Assembly (NCBI GenBank): GCA_003184365.1
Contig: NKYR01000052.1
Span: forward strand, 62,001-126,000
Direction: 5' to 3'
From: Evernia prunastri
Lineage: Eukaryota > Ascomycota > Lecanoromycetes > Lecanorales > Parmeliaceae
Length of the DNA stretch: 64,000 nt
Shown: positions 10,714 to 21,279 of the stretch, one piece after another
Layout of the letters: every line of letters begins with the position of its first letter
Numbering within the stretch: the first letter of the stretch is position 1
Notes under the pieces: generated by a model
Told to the model about the DNA's origin: nothing
Databases searched by the model: none
Seen by the model: the letters and a program-made list of their open reading frames with translations, nothing else
Translations under genes and position numbers: made by a program

Positions 10714-11736
10714 AGAACCTCGGAAATAGCAACGAGATCTGCCCAAGTATCAAGGTTGGCGCGTGTCAGGCATGAGGGCATCTGGGGTCGGAGCGGTATA
10801 TCAGTGTCCTGTCAAAACGTTCTAGGTTTCAAATTCAACGGTTGGTGCAATTAGTGTCCCTATGATATCACTCAAAAACAGATGGAGGGTTTAATGTGTG
10901 GCAATTTTTCCGATCCCGATCCAATATCATACCGAGTAGCATTGCCTCCTATTGAATTAAGTGGTACTTTAGACTACCCTGAAAACGAGAAACAAGGGAT
11001 CATTTTCAAACCAACGCGTTGTTATCAGGCCAGACCAGATGGTAGCTTTTAGATATCGAAGCTTTACGTTTCCAGCAACTGACGGCATCGAGCATCGGGA
11101 CTCAAATCCGAGTAACAGGTTGTCCGTCCTTTTGCTTCTGGAGGCCGGATGTCTTCAGGCGCAGAGCGTTGATTTGTATTCGAAGCCAGCAGAGAGAAGT
11201 GTCGCTTCAGGATAAATTACCGGAGACAGCCCCGAGATGAAGAAAATGGTCGCACGCGCTTACCGGCGTGAACAAGTAAGCCGATCATGAAGAGTGAGAT
11301 CAAGTACACAAGCACATGAGAGAAATCAGGCCAAAGTTCTGACCCGTCAATTCGTGGCCTTATTGGGACCGACTCAGCACCGCTCAAATATCAGACGTTG
11401 ATCTCAAAACTTGAAGAAATAGGAGAAGAGGAGATCTCGGACTACTCGACAGTGTTCATATTTTGAAACTTTGATGTAAAATGTGTAACAAAGATCGAGT
11501 GGCGAAAACAGGGTTTTGCTTGCAAGTCCTTACTCTAGCCCGTCCGAATCAAGCAAGGCTCGGTATTCAGACTTGGCACTTGGCGCTACAGTATCGGTCT
11601 GCGTGCCAGAATTTTGTGGTCGAACCAGATGATATCGACATCGAACATCGAGCTTCCTCTCAGACATAACGAAGTCTACGGTGAAAAAAGTGCGTCCTAT
11701 GTGATCAATTGATCTTACTTGTTCGAGACCGCTACC
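10714..11736. other. Intergenic, upstream of TOM20
   Basis: About 1 kb without a supported gene. Only short frames occur, and no repeat structure is obvious. Confidence 0.5.
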
Positions 11737-12428
11737 ATGTCTTCCTCTGTCCGAACTTCTACCATTGTGATAGCTTCCGCTGGTGCTATCATAACCGGTT
11801 TCCTCGGTAAGTAATGGCACATGCTTGTTCCCCTACCATCTGTAGTCCTATGGCGTCCGCCTTTCCTCCCGCCGTCTCTATATGTTGGCTAATTCCCTTT
11901 ACTATACAGCATACGCGGTCTACTTTGATCATAAACGGCGGTCAGATCCGGAATTCCGGAAATCCCTTAAGAGAGAGTCGCGAAGGGAAGCGCGGGTTGC
12001 AAAGGAAGAAGCAGAGGCACAAGGCGTACAGCAGAAGCAGGCGATCGAAAATGCTGTGAGCGAGGCTAGGGATGAGGGGTTCCCTACCGACGTGGAAGAT
12101 AAGGAGGCATATTTCATGAACGAAGTTGGGCAAGGCGAGGTTCTCTGCCAGGACGGTACGTTCAGCTTTGGGCTACGGGTGGAGCTTTGCATGCTAAGGC
12201 CAGCTTTTAGGTACCAAGCAAATCGAGGCCGCGCTTTGCTTCTACAAGGCTCTCAAGGTCTATCCCAACCCCCGAGACCTTATTCATATATACGACAAGA
12301 CTGTCCCAAAGCCCGTCATCGACATACTGGCCGAGATGATCGCTTTGGATCCAACCATCAGCGTTGGTCCCTTCGGTGCGGGAGGTTCTGGCTCGGGACC
12401 TGGTTCTTCGACTGGAATTGACGACTGA
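11737..12428 (+). CDS. TOM20: Mitochondrial import receptor subunit Tom20
   Basis: Outer-membrane receptor of the TOM complex that binds presequences of mitochondrial preproteins. Three exons, 11737-11806, 11910-12155 and 12211-12428, sum to 534 nt (177 aa). The N-terminal anchor (TIVIASAGAIITGFLAYAVY, about residues 8-27) is followed by a charged linker (FDHKRRSDPEFRKSLKRESR, then EARVAKEEAEAQ). The cytosolic domain has ALCFYKALKVYPNPRDLIHI and YDKTVPKPVIDILAEMIALD, the Tom20 TPR-like groove. The C-terminus is glycine/serine-rich (GPFGAGGSGSGPGSS). The length matches fungal Tom20 (about 180 aa). Both introns follow the pattern GT...AG with correct phase. Confidence 0.95.
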
Positions 12429-13252
12429 GCTCCATTGCGTCCGCTACATTCGTCGGCTCAAGTGTTTTGCGTTGGACAGCATCTCTCCTCCAAAGTCAAT
12501 TTAGCGTGTCGGTCCCGTTCTTATTCGAATGTATTACTCCCTTGTACATAGTGCTATGCTTCATGGTTCAAAGAAGGGCTCAAGGTTCCTCGTGCAAATA
12601 GACGGAGATGATTGGATGAAGTTGGGGCAAGCATGGACACTCAGTGACTCTGAGCCTTTTGAGACTGCTTCTAAGCGGCATCGTGAAAATCAGCTTGGCA
12701 GATCATCTAAGATGGGTAAGCATTAATAGAACAATAGAGTAGGGTTGCTGCAACTGTGAAACGATTCCAGTGAAACCGGTTATGATTATTAGGCGCATCA
12801 AAGGTCGGCTTCACATGCTAATAATGGTATAAAGTTATTGGGGGGAATAGGGGCAGCCTAGGGTATATAGGGGCATGGTTTCGGGCTGAAGCTGCGGGCG
12901 GCGCATAGTGCATAGTGCATAAGGTACTGCATAGTGATAGGAAATTATCATGCTTGGCTACGTATCTTACATAGTACATAGTAGTACATGTACACTCAAT
13001 TGCCTCCCGCTCTTTCCTCTTCATCTATTACCACACAATTCTTTCAAAGTATAGAGAGAGAGAGAGACAGAGAGAGAGAGAGAGTAGCAACTGGTTTGCT
13101 CTTGCCCACAATCCTTCCATTCAACGCTGTCCTCTTCTTCTCAGTCACAATCGCTTGAACAACTTTCGTCCGGTTCTATTCTTCCCAAGTTTCCAATAAC
13201 AAACATTATAATACCCCGGTGCACACAAGAGGTTCCACCTTCGCTACCAAAA
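12429..13252. other. Intergenic with GA microsatellite, promoter side of the GH72 gene
   Basis: There are short direct repeats of GCATAGT near 12902-12935 and a (GA)n tract at about 13053-13084. A CT-rich leader runs up to the ATG at 13253. No gene is seen. Confidence 0.6.
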
Positions 13253-14820
13253 ATGATTCGAGTGAGACTTCTGCCCCGCAAAGCATCATCTCCAGACATC
13301 ATCTCGGTTCACTAACTCCCTTAGTCTCTCACTCCCATTTGCCTAGGCCTCTTGCTCTGCGCAACCCTCGCCTCAGCCGTACAGAATGTGAAGGTTCAAG
13401 GTGCAAACTTTGTCAACAACGTCACAAACAATCGCTTCCAGATCATCGGTGTTGCGTGAGTCGCACATTCTATAGGAAGAACTGGAAAAGCACGACTGAC
13501 ACTCTTTTCAGGTATCAACCAGGCGGTTCCGACGCGTTCAGTGCCACCGCTAATACTGACCCTCTGAGCAATGGCACCAATTGTCTCCGTGACGCTGCCC
13601 TCATGCAACAGCTCGGTATCAACACAATTCGAGTCTACAATGTCGATCCGACTCTGAATCATGATCTGTGCGCCTCCATCTTCAATGCTGTGGGCATCTA
13701 TATGTTCATCGATGTCAATTCACCTCTGCCACTCCAGAGTCTAGATCCTGGGAACCTTGTCACCTCTTACAGCTCGACCTACTTGAATCATATCTTCAGT
13801 GTGGTGGAAGCCTTTGGTCCATACCCAAATACGTTGGCCTTCATCTCAGCCAATGAAGTCATGAACACTGTAGCCACTGGACAAACTGCACCGCCATACA
13901 TCCGAGCGGTGACCAGAGACCTCAAGAACTACATTTCCAACCATCTGAACCGATCGATACCCGTTGGCTATTCTGCAGCAGACGTCTCACAGATCTTAAC
14001 CGATTCCTGGACCTACCTTTCTTGCGATATCAACGGCCAGTCCTCAGACCCATCCCGCTCCGACTTCTTCGGCCTGAACTCATACTCTTGGTGTGGACCT
14101 ACGAGTCTGACTGCAAACTATGATGCATCTGGCTACGACACCATAATCTCCACTTTTGGCAATACGAGCATCCCTGTGTTCTTCTCTGAGTACGGCTGCA
14201 ACAAGGTTGAGCCTCGTGTCTTCGACGAGGTCCCTGTGCTTTATGGCAATATGACTTCGGTCATGAGTGGTGGTCTCGTCTACGAATATTATGAGGAGGA
14301 GAACAATTTCGGATTGGCCTGGATTTACGACAATGGTACGGCTCAGCTACGGAACGACTACAATGCTCTGCAAAAGCAGTACAACACTCTCGATGTCAAG
14401 GCCTTGGAAAGCATGGACTCTTCCGCTACAAGCGTCCAATCACAGAAATGCAGCAGCAGTCTTATTTCCTCCAGTGGCTTTAACACCTCGTTCACTCTTC
14501 CAGTTGTACCCTCGGGTGGCCAAACGCTGATTGACAATGGTATCTCGAACCCGAATCAAGGAAAGCTCGTCAGTGTGACGACTACCACTGTAGCGAACAC
14601 GGTATACGACGCAAATGGCAACGTAATCAAGAATCTGGCCATCAAGCCCCTCGCTGATGACGAGAGCAACACGCCGAACGGCAGCAACACCTCCCGTCAG
14701 TCCTCGTCGACAACGGCCGCAACTCCATCGCCTACAAAGAAAGGAGCCGCGGCTCGTACGGACATGGGGGCCAGTGGACTGGTTGGGCTTCTGGCTCTGG
14801 GCTTCTTCCTTCACTTCTAG
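13253..14820 (+). CDS. GPI-anchored 1,3-beta-glucanosyltransferase, GH72 (Gel1/Gas type)
   Basis: Cell-wall enzyme that cleaves and re-joins beta-1,3-glucan chains at the outer face of the plasma membrane. Three exons: 13253-13261 (only ATG ATT CGA), 13325-13455 and 13512-14820; total 1449 nt, 482 aa. The signal peptide is MIRSLTPICLGLLLCATLAS. The GH72 domain follows (QGANFVNN, RFQIIGVAYQPGG, LGINTIRVYNVDP). The acid/base glutamate is about E162 in FISANEV and the nucleophile about E273 in VFFSEYGCN. After about residue 390 there is no CBM43 cysteine module, so this is the short GH72-minus type like Gel1. A Ser/Thr-rich stretch and a hydrophobic tail (SGLVGLLALGFFLHF) indicate GPI attachment. 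The first intron (13262-13324) has CTAAC just before its acceptor. Confidence 0.95.
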
Positions 14821-14942
14821 TTTTTCCTGAATGGGCTTTCGTGGGGTTGCGGGGACGGTCTTGGTACACAGCTGGGCTAAGAGTTTTTCATCCATGAACA
14901 TAGGAGGCGCGGATAGCATCTTGTACAGCGAAGGCGTTGAGG

Positions 14943-16048
14943 ATACACTCTAGACGTCAGACTTCCACCCTTGTTCGATTACTGTTTAATTAAAATCCTC
15001 CATACTTACTTCTGCTTCCAACGCCTTCACTCCCCTTGCATCGCAGCCAATGTTGAGGACTAAAGCCAAGATACACCACCGGATGGGCACGCGCTACCAA
15101 ACCATCCACTGACACCATCATAAGAATAGCAGCCTCCACTACCCCACCGCACAATAGCCCCATTGACATACCCTCTTCCCCCCTACTTCTCCTTCAAAAA
15201 CGATAACAACCTCAGCACTTCCACCCACCCACCCCCCGTCCATCCATCCACACGCCCATCCCCTCGACGAGACCCACGTCTAGGGCCCTTATCACAGAAC
15301 GAATCACCGATCCCCGCCACAGTCGTTCGTCCGTCCGTCACGGCGAGGTAGATGGAATTACGATATGACCGGAAAAACAACACTTTCTGTTGCGTGTGCT
15401 GGCTTCTTGGCTGGCTGGCTGGCTGGCTGGTTCGACGTGCTGGGCAAAGCGCTGCTTTTCTTCTTTCTTTCTTCTTTTCCTTTCCCTTTCCCTTTCCCTT
15501 TCCCTTTCCCTTTCCCTTTCCCTTTCCCTTTACCTTTCCCTTTTTTTTCTTCTTCTGTTCTTTTCAGTGGATGGGTGTTTACTATGGGTGAGTAGTTGAA
15601 GAATGGCACAGTCGCCAACCGAGATGCTGGTTGTTGGATTGTCTTTGTCTTTGTCTTCTGGGTGGGGAGAGGGGGGGGGGAATAGGGCGCATAGGGCGGG
15701 CAGGAGGGATAGGGATAGGGACAGGGGATGAGGGATGAGAGATGAGGGATGCAGGCCATAGCATCTCATCTGATGGATTCGCTCGTAAAAAGGACTAGCT
15801 GACTGACTGGCTGACTGACCGACTACCTACGCCTCGACTTCGAGCACTTTTGGATCAATGCTCTCTCTCTTCGTGTCCAAGATATTGGAGTTCCTGAAAT
15901 CCAATCGCAAAGGGCATTTGGCGGTTGAAGAGTTACATATAGTACGACTCTCATGTACGAAGCGACGACAAGCTGGTATAGAAGGATAGAAAATTTAGAC
16001 GACAAGTCACGCGTCTGATGGATAAACAAACCGTACCTGTTCATGGTA
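14943..16048. repeat. First copy of a 1.1-kb duplicated segment, ends at an N
   Basis: This block is essentially identical to 16356-17472 apart from the length of its CCCTTT array (about 15477-15540). It also carries a GGCT microsatellite (about 15402-15430) and a G-rich run near 15670. It stops at ...CATGGTA immediately before the N at 16049, where the second copy reads on into unique sequence. No gene is supported; frames over the hexamer encode only FPFPFP or SLSLSL. Confidence 0.85.
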
Positions 16049-16049
16049 N

Positions 16050-16354
16050 TAGGGCCCTTATCACAGAACGAATCACCGATCCCCGCCACAGTCGTTCGTC
16101 CGTCCGTCACGGCGAGGTAGATGGAATTACGATATGACCGGAAAAACAACACTTTCTGTTGCGTGTGCTGGCTTCTTGGCTGGCTGGCTGGCTGGCTGGT
16201 TCGACGTGCTGGGCAAAGCGCTGCTTTTCTTCTTTCTTTCTTCTTTTCCTTTCCCTTTCCCTTTCCCTTTCCCTTTCCCTTTCCCTTTCCCTTTCCCTTT
16301 CCCTTTCCCTTTCCCTTTCCCTTCCCCACGCTCACCCCTCCCACTCCCATCAAC
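16050..16354. repeat. Partial third copy between two Ns
   Basis: This is an internal part of the same segment (from AGGGCCCTTATCACAG through the GGCT and CCCTTT arrays). It then diverges into CTTCCCCACGCTCACCCC before the N at 16355. The CCCTTT array here is the longest of the three copies. It has the look of a short contig from a microsatellite-broken assembly. Confidence 0.8.
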
Positions 16355-16355
16355 N

Positions 16356-17472
16356 ATACACTCTAGACGTCAGACTTCCACCCTTGTTCGATTACTGTTT
16401 AATTAAAATCCTCCATACTTACTTCTGCTTCCAACGCCTTCACTCCCCTTGCATCGCAGCCAATGTTGAGGACTAAAGCCAAGATACACCACCGGATGGG
16501 CACGCGCTACCAAACCATCCACTGACACCATCATAAGAATAGCAGCCTCCACTACCCCACCGCACAATAGCCCCATTGACATACCCTCTTCCCCCCTACT
16601 TCTCCTTCAAAAACGATAACAACCTCAGCACTTCCACCCACCCACCCCCCGTCCATCCATCCACACGCCCATCCCCTCGACGAGACCCACGTCTAGGGCC
16701 CTTATCACAGAACGAATCACCGATCCCCGCCACAGTCGTTCGTCCGTCCGTCACGGCGAGGTAGATGGAATTACGATATGACCGGAAAAACAACACTTTC
16801 TGTTGCGTGTGCTGGCTTCTTGGCTGGCTGGCTGGCTGGCTGGTTCGACGTGCTGGGCAAAGCGCTGCTTTTCTTCTTTCTTTCTTCTTTTCCTTTCCCT
16901 TTCCCTTTCCCTTTCCCTTTCCCTTTCCCTTTCCCTTTCCCTTTCCCTTTCCCTTTACCTTTCCCTTTTTTTTCTTCTTCTGTTCTTTTCAGTGGATGGG
17001 TGTTTACTATGGGTGAGTAGTTGAAGAATGGCACAGTCGCCAACCGAGATGCTGGTTGTTGGATTGTCTTTGTCTTTGTCTTCTGGGTGGGGAGAGGGGG
17101 GGGGAATAGGGCGCATAGGGCGGGCAGGAGGGATAGGGATAGGGACAGGGGATGAGGGATGAGAGATGAGGGATGCAGGCCATAGCATCTCATCTGATGG
17201 ATTCGCTCGTAAAAAGGACTAGCTGACTGACTGGCTGACTGACCGACTACCTACGCCTCGACTTCGAGCACTTTTGGATCAATGCTCTCTCTCTTCGTGT
17301 CCAAGATATTGGAGTTCCTGAAATCCAATCGCAAAGGGCATTTGGCGGTTGAAGAGTTACATATAGTACGACTCTCATGTACGAAGCGACGACAAGCTGG
17401 TATAGAAGGATAGAAAATTTAGACGACAAGTCACGCGTCTGATGGATAAACAAACCGTACCTGTTCATGGTA
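16356..17472. repeat. Second full copy of the 1.1-kb segment
   Basis: Starts right after the N at 16355 with ATACACTCTAGACGTCAG, matching 14943 onward. It ends at CATGGTA and then continues into the unique 3' flank of the ULP1-like gene. Its CCCTTT array is about two units longer than that of the first copy. Confidence 0.85.
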
Positions 17473-17664
17473 AGCGAAAACAAGAAATGTCTGGGTTCCC
17501 AACATCAAGGCAGGATTGCCGAAGTGCACAGGTAGTGTTTTTGAAATTTCTTCCATTGCTATCGTACAGAAGGAGAAAAAACAGTCGGCCGTTAACCGGG
17601 GAGCTGGGCTCTACCACGGGGTATCACTTCATAAATAAAAAGAAAAAACCAACTCGAAACCCCG

Positions 17665-20600
17665 CTATTCAAAGACAACACGAGGTTCAAATTCCCCGGA
17701 AAAACCGCCGTTCAGTAGTTCGGCGACAAGGCGACGTCGTTGCAAGGGCATGTCCCCTGCAGAAACCGCCATGGGATCCACGCCGAGCACAAGCATTTTC
17801 GCCGTCGTGACAGTAAACACCCCACAATCATTAATGTTATTTTGAGTTGGCCCTTTTCCACGGCCGCGATATGTCGGATCTTCGATAACAGTCCACTCCG
17901 AATCAACGTACGAACGGCCTAATTCCCCCTTCAACCACACCTTTGTGGTGTTTACCTTGGCCGTACTATCACCATGCATAGAGTCAAAGACTTCAATCGT
18001 CTTTCGTGCCGGCGAGACAACTACCAGGGTCCAATGACTCTTGGTTGGGTTGCATGGGATGAAAACGTACTCTACGGCCTTCAAGTCGTTACCCCCAATC
18101 TTGGCACGGCTTGACCATCTTTTGACAGCGTCGTAGCCACGCTCTTTCAGAGTTGTGTAAAAAAAGGGATTGAAGGCATGCATCCGAGGTTTTGCGCCGC
18201 GAGGGTGACCCATAGCCCGATGGCCGTGGTCGACAACCGCTTGTAGGTACCCGCTGATTATTTCGTCATTCAGCCAACCGCTCGGGTCGTCTCCAGTCCC
18301 GGGCTGGGGAAGTACCATTCCAAAGTCTCGTCGCGTCAAAGGATTCCCAACACTTGTCATGGCAAGCTGCTCCCTCATCCCCTTGGCCATGTTGCTCCGG
18401 ACCTTTTCATCCCATTCTGGCGGAAGTGACTGGATCACTCTTTCAATCGGCATATGACGACCTCCTGTCTTCTTGCGCACCTCCTCCTCCTCTGCTTTGA
18501 TCCGCGCCCTCTCCTCCGCCTCCTCTTTATCCTTGCGGGCCTTCTCTTCAGCTTCCTCCTTATCCTTGCGAGCTTTCTCTTCAGCCGCGATTGCGTCCCT
18601 TAGCTTCTTTGCTTGATCCTCCTTCTCGCGTCGGCGGAGCGAAGAACGACGAGTGGATATTGTTAACTCTTCAAATTTTGGTGAAAGATGAGATGGTGGA
18701 GTGGACGGGTCTGCAGCGGCGGTTTTCGTAGGCGTTTCGACTGAATGAACGCCGGCCTCATTGTCGCTAGACGAGCTAGAACTGATAGTCTGTCGCTCAC
18801 CCGAGTTGAGTATTGCGTCCGTATGCTCGGTTGTCGACATAGAACTGAAAACGTCGCTCACATTGATCGAGTTTGGGCTCATGCTCAAATCGGCACCAGC
18901 AGACGTCCGTGTATATAATTTATATGGTGGGTTCAATGCTGCTTCCTCCTCCTCTTCTTCTTGCATGGTTGGGCTGGGCTGAGGCGAGAGCTCACTTGGC
19001 ACACTGCTCAAGATGCTGCTGTCCTCGCGAGATGAAGTGGGACTGGGATGCGACATCGGCTCATGCTTTATGAATCGTTTAGTACCTGTGACAGGTCCAT
19101 TTTCAGGCCAAGTGACCTTCTTTGGGGTCTTGGGTGCTTGCTGGAAATTGGCATTGTTGATGCGTTCGCGCAAAGGAGATCTCTTCTTCGGCTTGCTTTG
19201 AACACGCGCATAAAGCGACCGAAGAGACCACTTCGATGGCGATTTTGTAGGCATCGTATTGATTGTGGCCAAGTGGTTTGTTAGAGGGCTCGAGGGCACA
19301 GATTCCGCGGCTTGTGTGCCGTCGGAAATTTCGGGTCCAGCCTCGTATGTGTCCATAGTGGGCTCGACTGCTGCCCCGATGGGCGACTCCGGTGGAAGAG
19401 ATCGTGGTGCATCGATCATTGCAATCACGCTCGCTCCGGGCTGTAGGTGCATGGAAGATACGTCAACCGAAGAAGGTCGTGGTGAGTCGATCGATGCAGC
19501 GGAGTTTGTCTCATGGCGCGAACTGAAGGGCGACACCTCAGCGAAAGGAGATCGGGGTGAATCGATCAATCCAGGGACAGCCGTCCCATGTTGCTGGCGA
19601 GGAGCCATGGGCGATCCATTTGCCAAAGGAGATCGGTGTGAATCGATCAATCCAGTGGCAACCGTCTCTTGTTGCAGGCGAGGGGTCAGTGGAGGTCCAT
19701 TTGCCAAAGGAGATCGGGGTGAGTCAATCAATCCAGTGGCGGCCATCCCATGTTGCTGGCGAGGAGCCATGGGAGATCCATTTGCCAAAGGAGATCGATG
19801 TGAGTCGATCAATCCAGTGGCAGCCGTCCCTTGTTGCTGATGAGAAGTTATTGCGGGAGACCCATTCGTCAATGGAGATCGGGGTGAGTCGATCAATCCA
19901 GTGGCAGTCGTCCCTTGTTGCTGATGGGGAGTTATTGCGGGAGACCCATTCGTCAATGGAGATCGGGGTGAGTCGATCAATCCAGTGGCAGTCGTTCCTT
20001 GTTGCTGATGAGGGTTCAATAGAGGAGACCGGTGTATTCCGATCAATCCAGTAAAATTCAGCCCCTGTGGCTGCTTGGGAGCTTTAGTGGAGGACTGTCT
20101 CATCTCTCTTGGAGGCGGATGAATGGTCTGGAACTCTCTGCAGAGTTTAATTTGCCAATCGTCGAGGAGCTCGCCTCTGTAGTTTCGTGGCCGGCTATCG
20201 ACTTTCTGTGATGGGTAAGTGATGGTAGGTTGCACGTCTGGTATGCCAGATTCATCGGAAGCTTCGCTATGTGGTGTAGCCGGTTCCTCAGCAGCTTGCT
20301 CTTCTGATGTAGCCGAATCGTGGGTATGTCTCTCTTGCAGCATGGCCAATCCGTTGCTGATTTGAGGTTGTGGGGTTGATGATTCAGTTGAAGGAAGCCC
20401 TGGCGGTGCTGGCGAAAATGGAAACGTTCCTGGGACATGATAAGGAGAGAAAGACGAGGTAGCATTCGACTGAAGATCTTCTTCCATCTCTATGTCCTGG
20501 AGCGCACCGGACATCATGGGCTCGGGATAGGGGAGATGAGTGATACCGGACATGAGGCGATCATCTTCAGAAGAGGTTACAGAAGCACCGGATCTCTGGT

Positions 20601-21279
20601 GCTCGATATTGCTCGGTGCGTGTTCGAAAACACATTCATGGTCGATTACGGCGGCTTCGTTGAGCGTAGCCGTTGGTCTTGCCCTTGGCGGGGTGACGGG
20701 TACGTGCGTACGGCCTCCCGGTGATGTAGGAGAGACGCGGCGGATGATGGGAGATCGGCGACGGTGAGGTGCGACGTTACGGCGGTGTCGCTGAGTAATT
20801 GGAGCAGAGACAAATGCTTTTCGAGTGACTTCGACAAGGCGACGTTTGGCAGAGCTACCCACGCGAACAGCAACGGTGGCAGTGTGAGTGTAAGCGCCAC
20901 CAAGTAACTCGCAGCTGCTGAAAACAAGCAGCGCGGTCCCGTAGATAATCCACTTAACGAATTCGGGAAGGTGGTCTCCAAAGGGTTTTGGTGACTGGGG
21001 CAGGATGGCAGGTTGGTGAATGACATTGCCATCAAAAGGTGTAACATTTCGAGCGGGGCGACCGTCGAAGTCAAGGAATGGTTGCGCGGGTTCTGCATGA
21101 TGGCGGAGAGTATCGGTGACTCGATAGCCTGGATATGCTTCATTGGTATGATATGGCTCGTTGGTATCATTGTAGGTATCGAAGGATCTTTTTCGCCATG
21201 GGCTCGACGCTGGTTGAATGATGTGGAGTGAAGAATCCTCTTCCCAGTCCATGGCATCGCTGCCTGGACTGCGATCCAT
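17665..21279 (-). CDS. Ulp1-type SUMO-specific cysteine protease (peptidase family C48)
   Basis: Single-exon 1204-residue protein expected to process SUMO precursors and remove SUMO from targets, typically at the nuclear envelope. The C-terminal C48 domain (about 1000-1190) shows the catalytic set: H1082 in SHWTLVVV, D1099 in IEVFDSMHG, Q1146 in TQNN and C1152 in INDCGVF. Before it lies a charged coiled coil (about 880-937, EEKARKDKEEAEE repeats). A hydrophobic segment (about 107-131, FVKWIIYGTALLVFSSCELL) may be a membrane or envelope anchor. The middle is disordered and carries 27-28-residue tandem repeats (about 405-580). Yeast Ulp1 is about half this size; the extension is N-terminal. The start ATG at 21279 is followed by MDRSPGSDAMDWEED. 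It lies downstream of, and on the same strand as, the PPS1-like gene. Confidence 0.9.
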   Translation of the reverse strand: MDRSPGSDAMDWEEDSSLHIIQPASSPWRKRSFDTYNDTNEPYHTNEAYPGYRVTDTLRHHAEPAQPFLDFDGRPARNVTPFDGNVIHQPAILPQSPKPFGDHLPEFVKWIIYGTALLVFSSCELLGGAYTHTATVAVRVGSSAKRRLVEVTRKAFVSAPITQRHRRNVAPHRRRSPIIRRVSPTSPGGRTHVPVTPPRARPTATLNEAAVIDHECVFEHAPSNIEHQRSGASVTSSEDDRLMSGITHLPYPEPMMSGALQDIEMEEDLQSNATSSFSPYHVPGTFPFSPAPPGLPSTESSTPQPQISNGLAMLQERHTHDSATSEEQAAEEPATPHSEASDESGIPDVQPTITYPSQKVDSRPRNYRGELLDDWQIKLCREFQTIHPPPREMRQSSTKAPKQPQGLNFTGLIGIHRSPLLNPHQQQGTTATGLIDSPRSPLTNGSPAITPHQQQGTTATGLIDSPRSPLTNGSPAITSHQQQGTAATGLIDSHRSPLANGSPMAPRQQHGMAATGLIDSPRSPLANGPPLTPRLQQETVATGLIDSHRSPLANGSPMAPRQQHGTAVPGLIDSPRSPFAEVSPFSSRHETNSAASIDSPRPSSVDVSSMHLQPGASVIAMIDAPRSLPPESPIGAAVEPTMDTYEAGPEISDGTQAAESVPSSPLTNHLATINTMPTKSPSKWSLRSLYARVQSKPKKRSPLRERINNANFQQAPKTPKKVTWPENGPVTGTKRFIKHEPMSHPSPTSSREDSSILSSVPSELSPQPSPTMQEEEEEEAALNPPYKLYTRTSAGADLSMSPNSINVSDVFSSMSTTEHTDAILNSGERQTISSSSSSDNEAGVHSVETPTKTAAADPSTPPSHLSPKFEELTISTRRSSLRRREKEDQAKKLRDAIAAEEKARKDKEEAEEKARKDKEEAEERARIKAEEEEVRKKTGGRHMPIERVIQSLPPEWDEKVRSNMAKGMREQLAMTSVGNPLTRRDFGMVLPQPGTGDDPSGWLNDEIISGYLQAVVDHGHRAMGHPRGAKPRMHAFNPFFYTTLKERGYDAVKRWSSRAKIGGNDLKAVEYVFIPCNPTKSHWTLVVVSPARKTIEVFDSMHGDSTAKVNTTKVWLKGELGRSYVDSEWTVIEDPTYRGRGKGPTQNNINDCGVFTVTTAKMLVLGVDPMAVSAGDMPLQRRRLVAELLNGGFSGEFEPRVVFE
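19535..20065 (-). repeat. Coding minisatellite in the ULP1-like gene (about 84-bp unit)
   Basis: About seven full and several decaying copies encode GLIDSPRSPLTNGSP followed by a Gln-rich spacer (HQQQGTTAT or RQQHGMAAT). The unit is 27-28 residues, so changes in copy number keep frame. The central copies are nearly identical at the DNA level and the outer ones are diverged, suggesting ongoing slippage or unequal exchange. Confidence 0.9.

Noticed and set aside
15477..15540. CCCTTT array as an interstitial telomere
   Set aside because: The fungal telomere unit is TTAGGG/CCCTAA; this hexamer differs and is embedded in a microsatellite-rich spacer.
15352..16353. Frames encoding FPFPFP, SLSLSL and GKGKGK repeats
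   Set aside because: They are all readings of the CCCTTT hexamer array in different frames.
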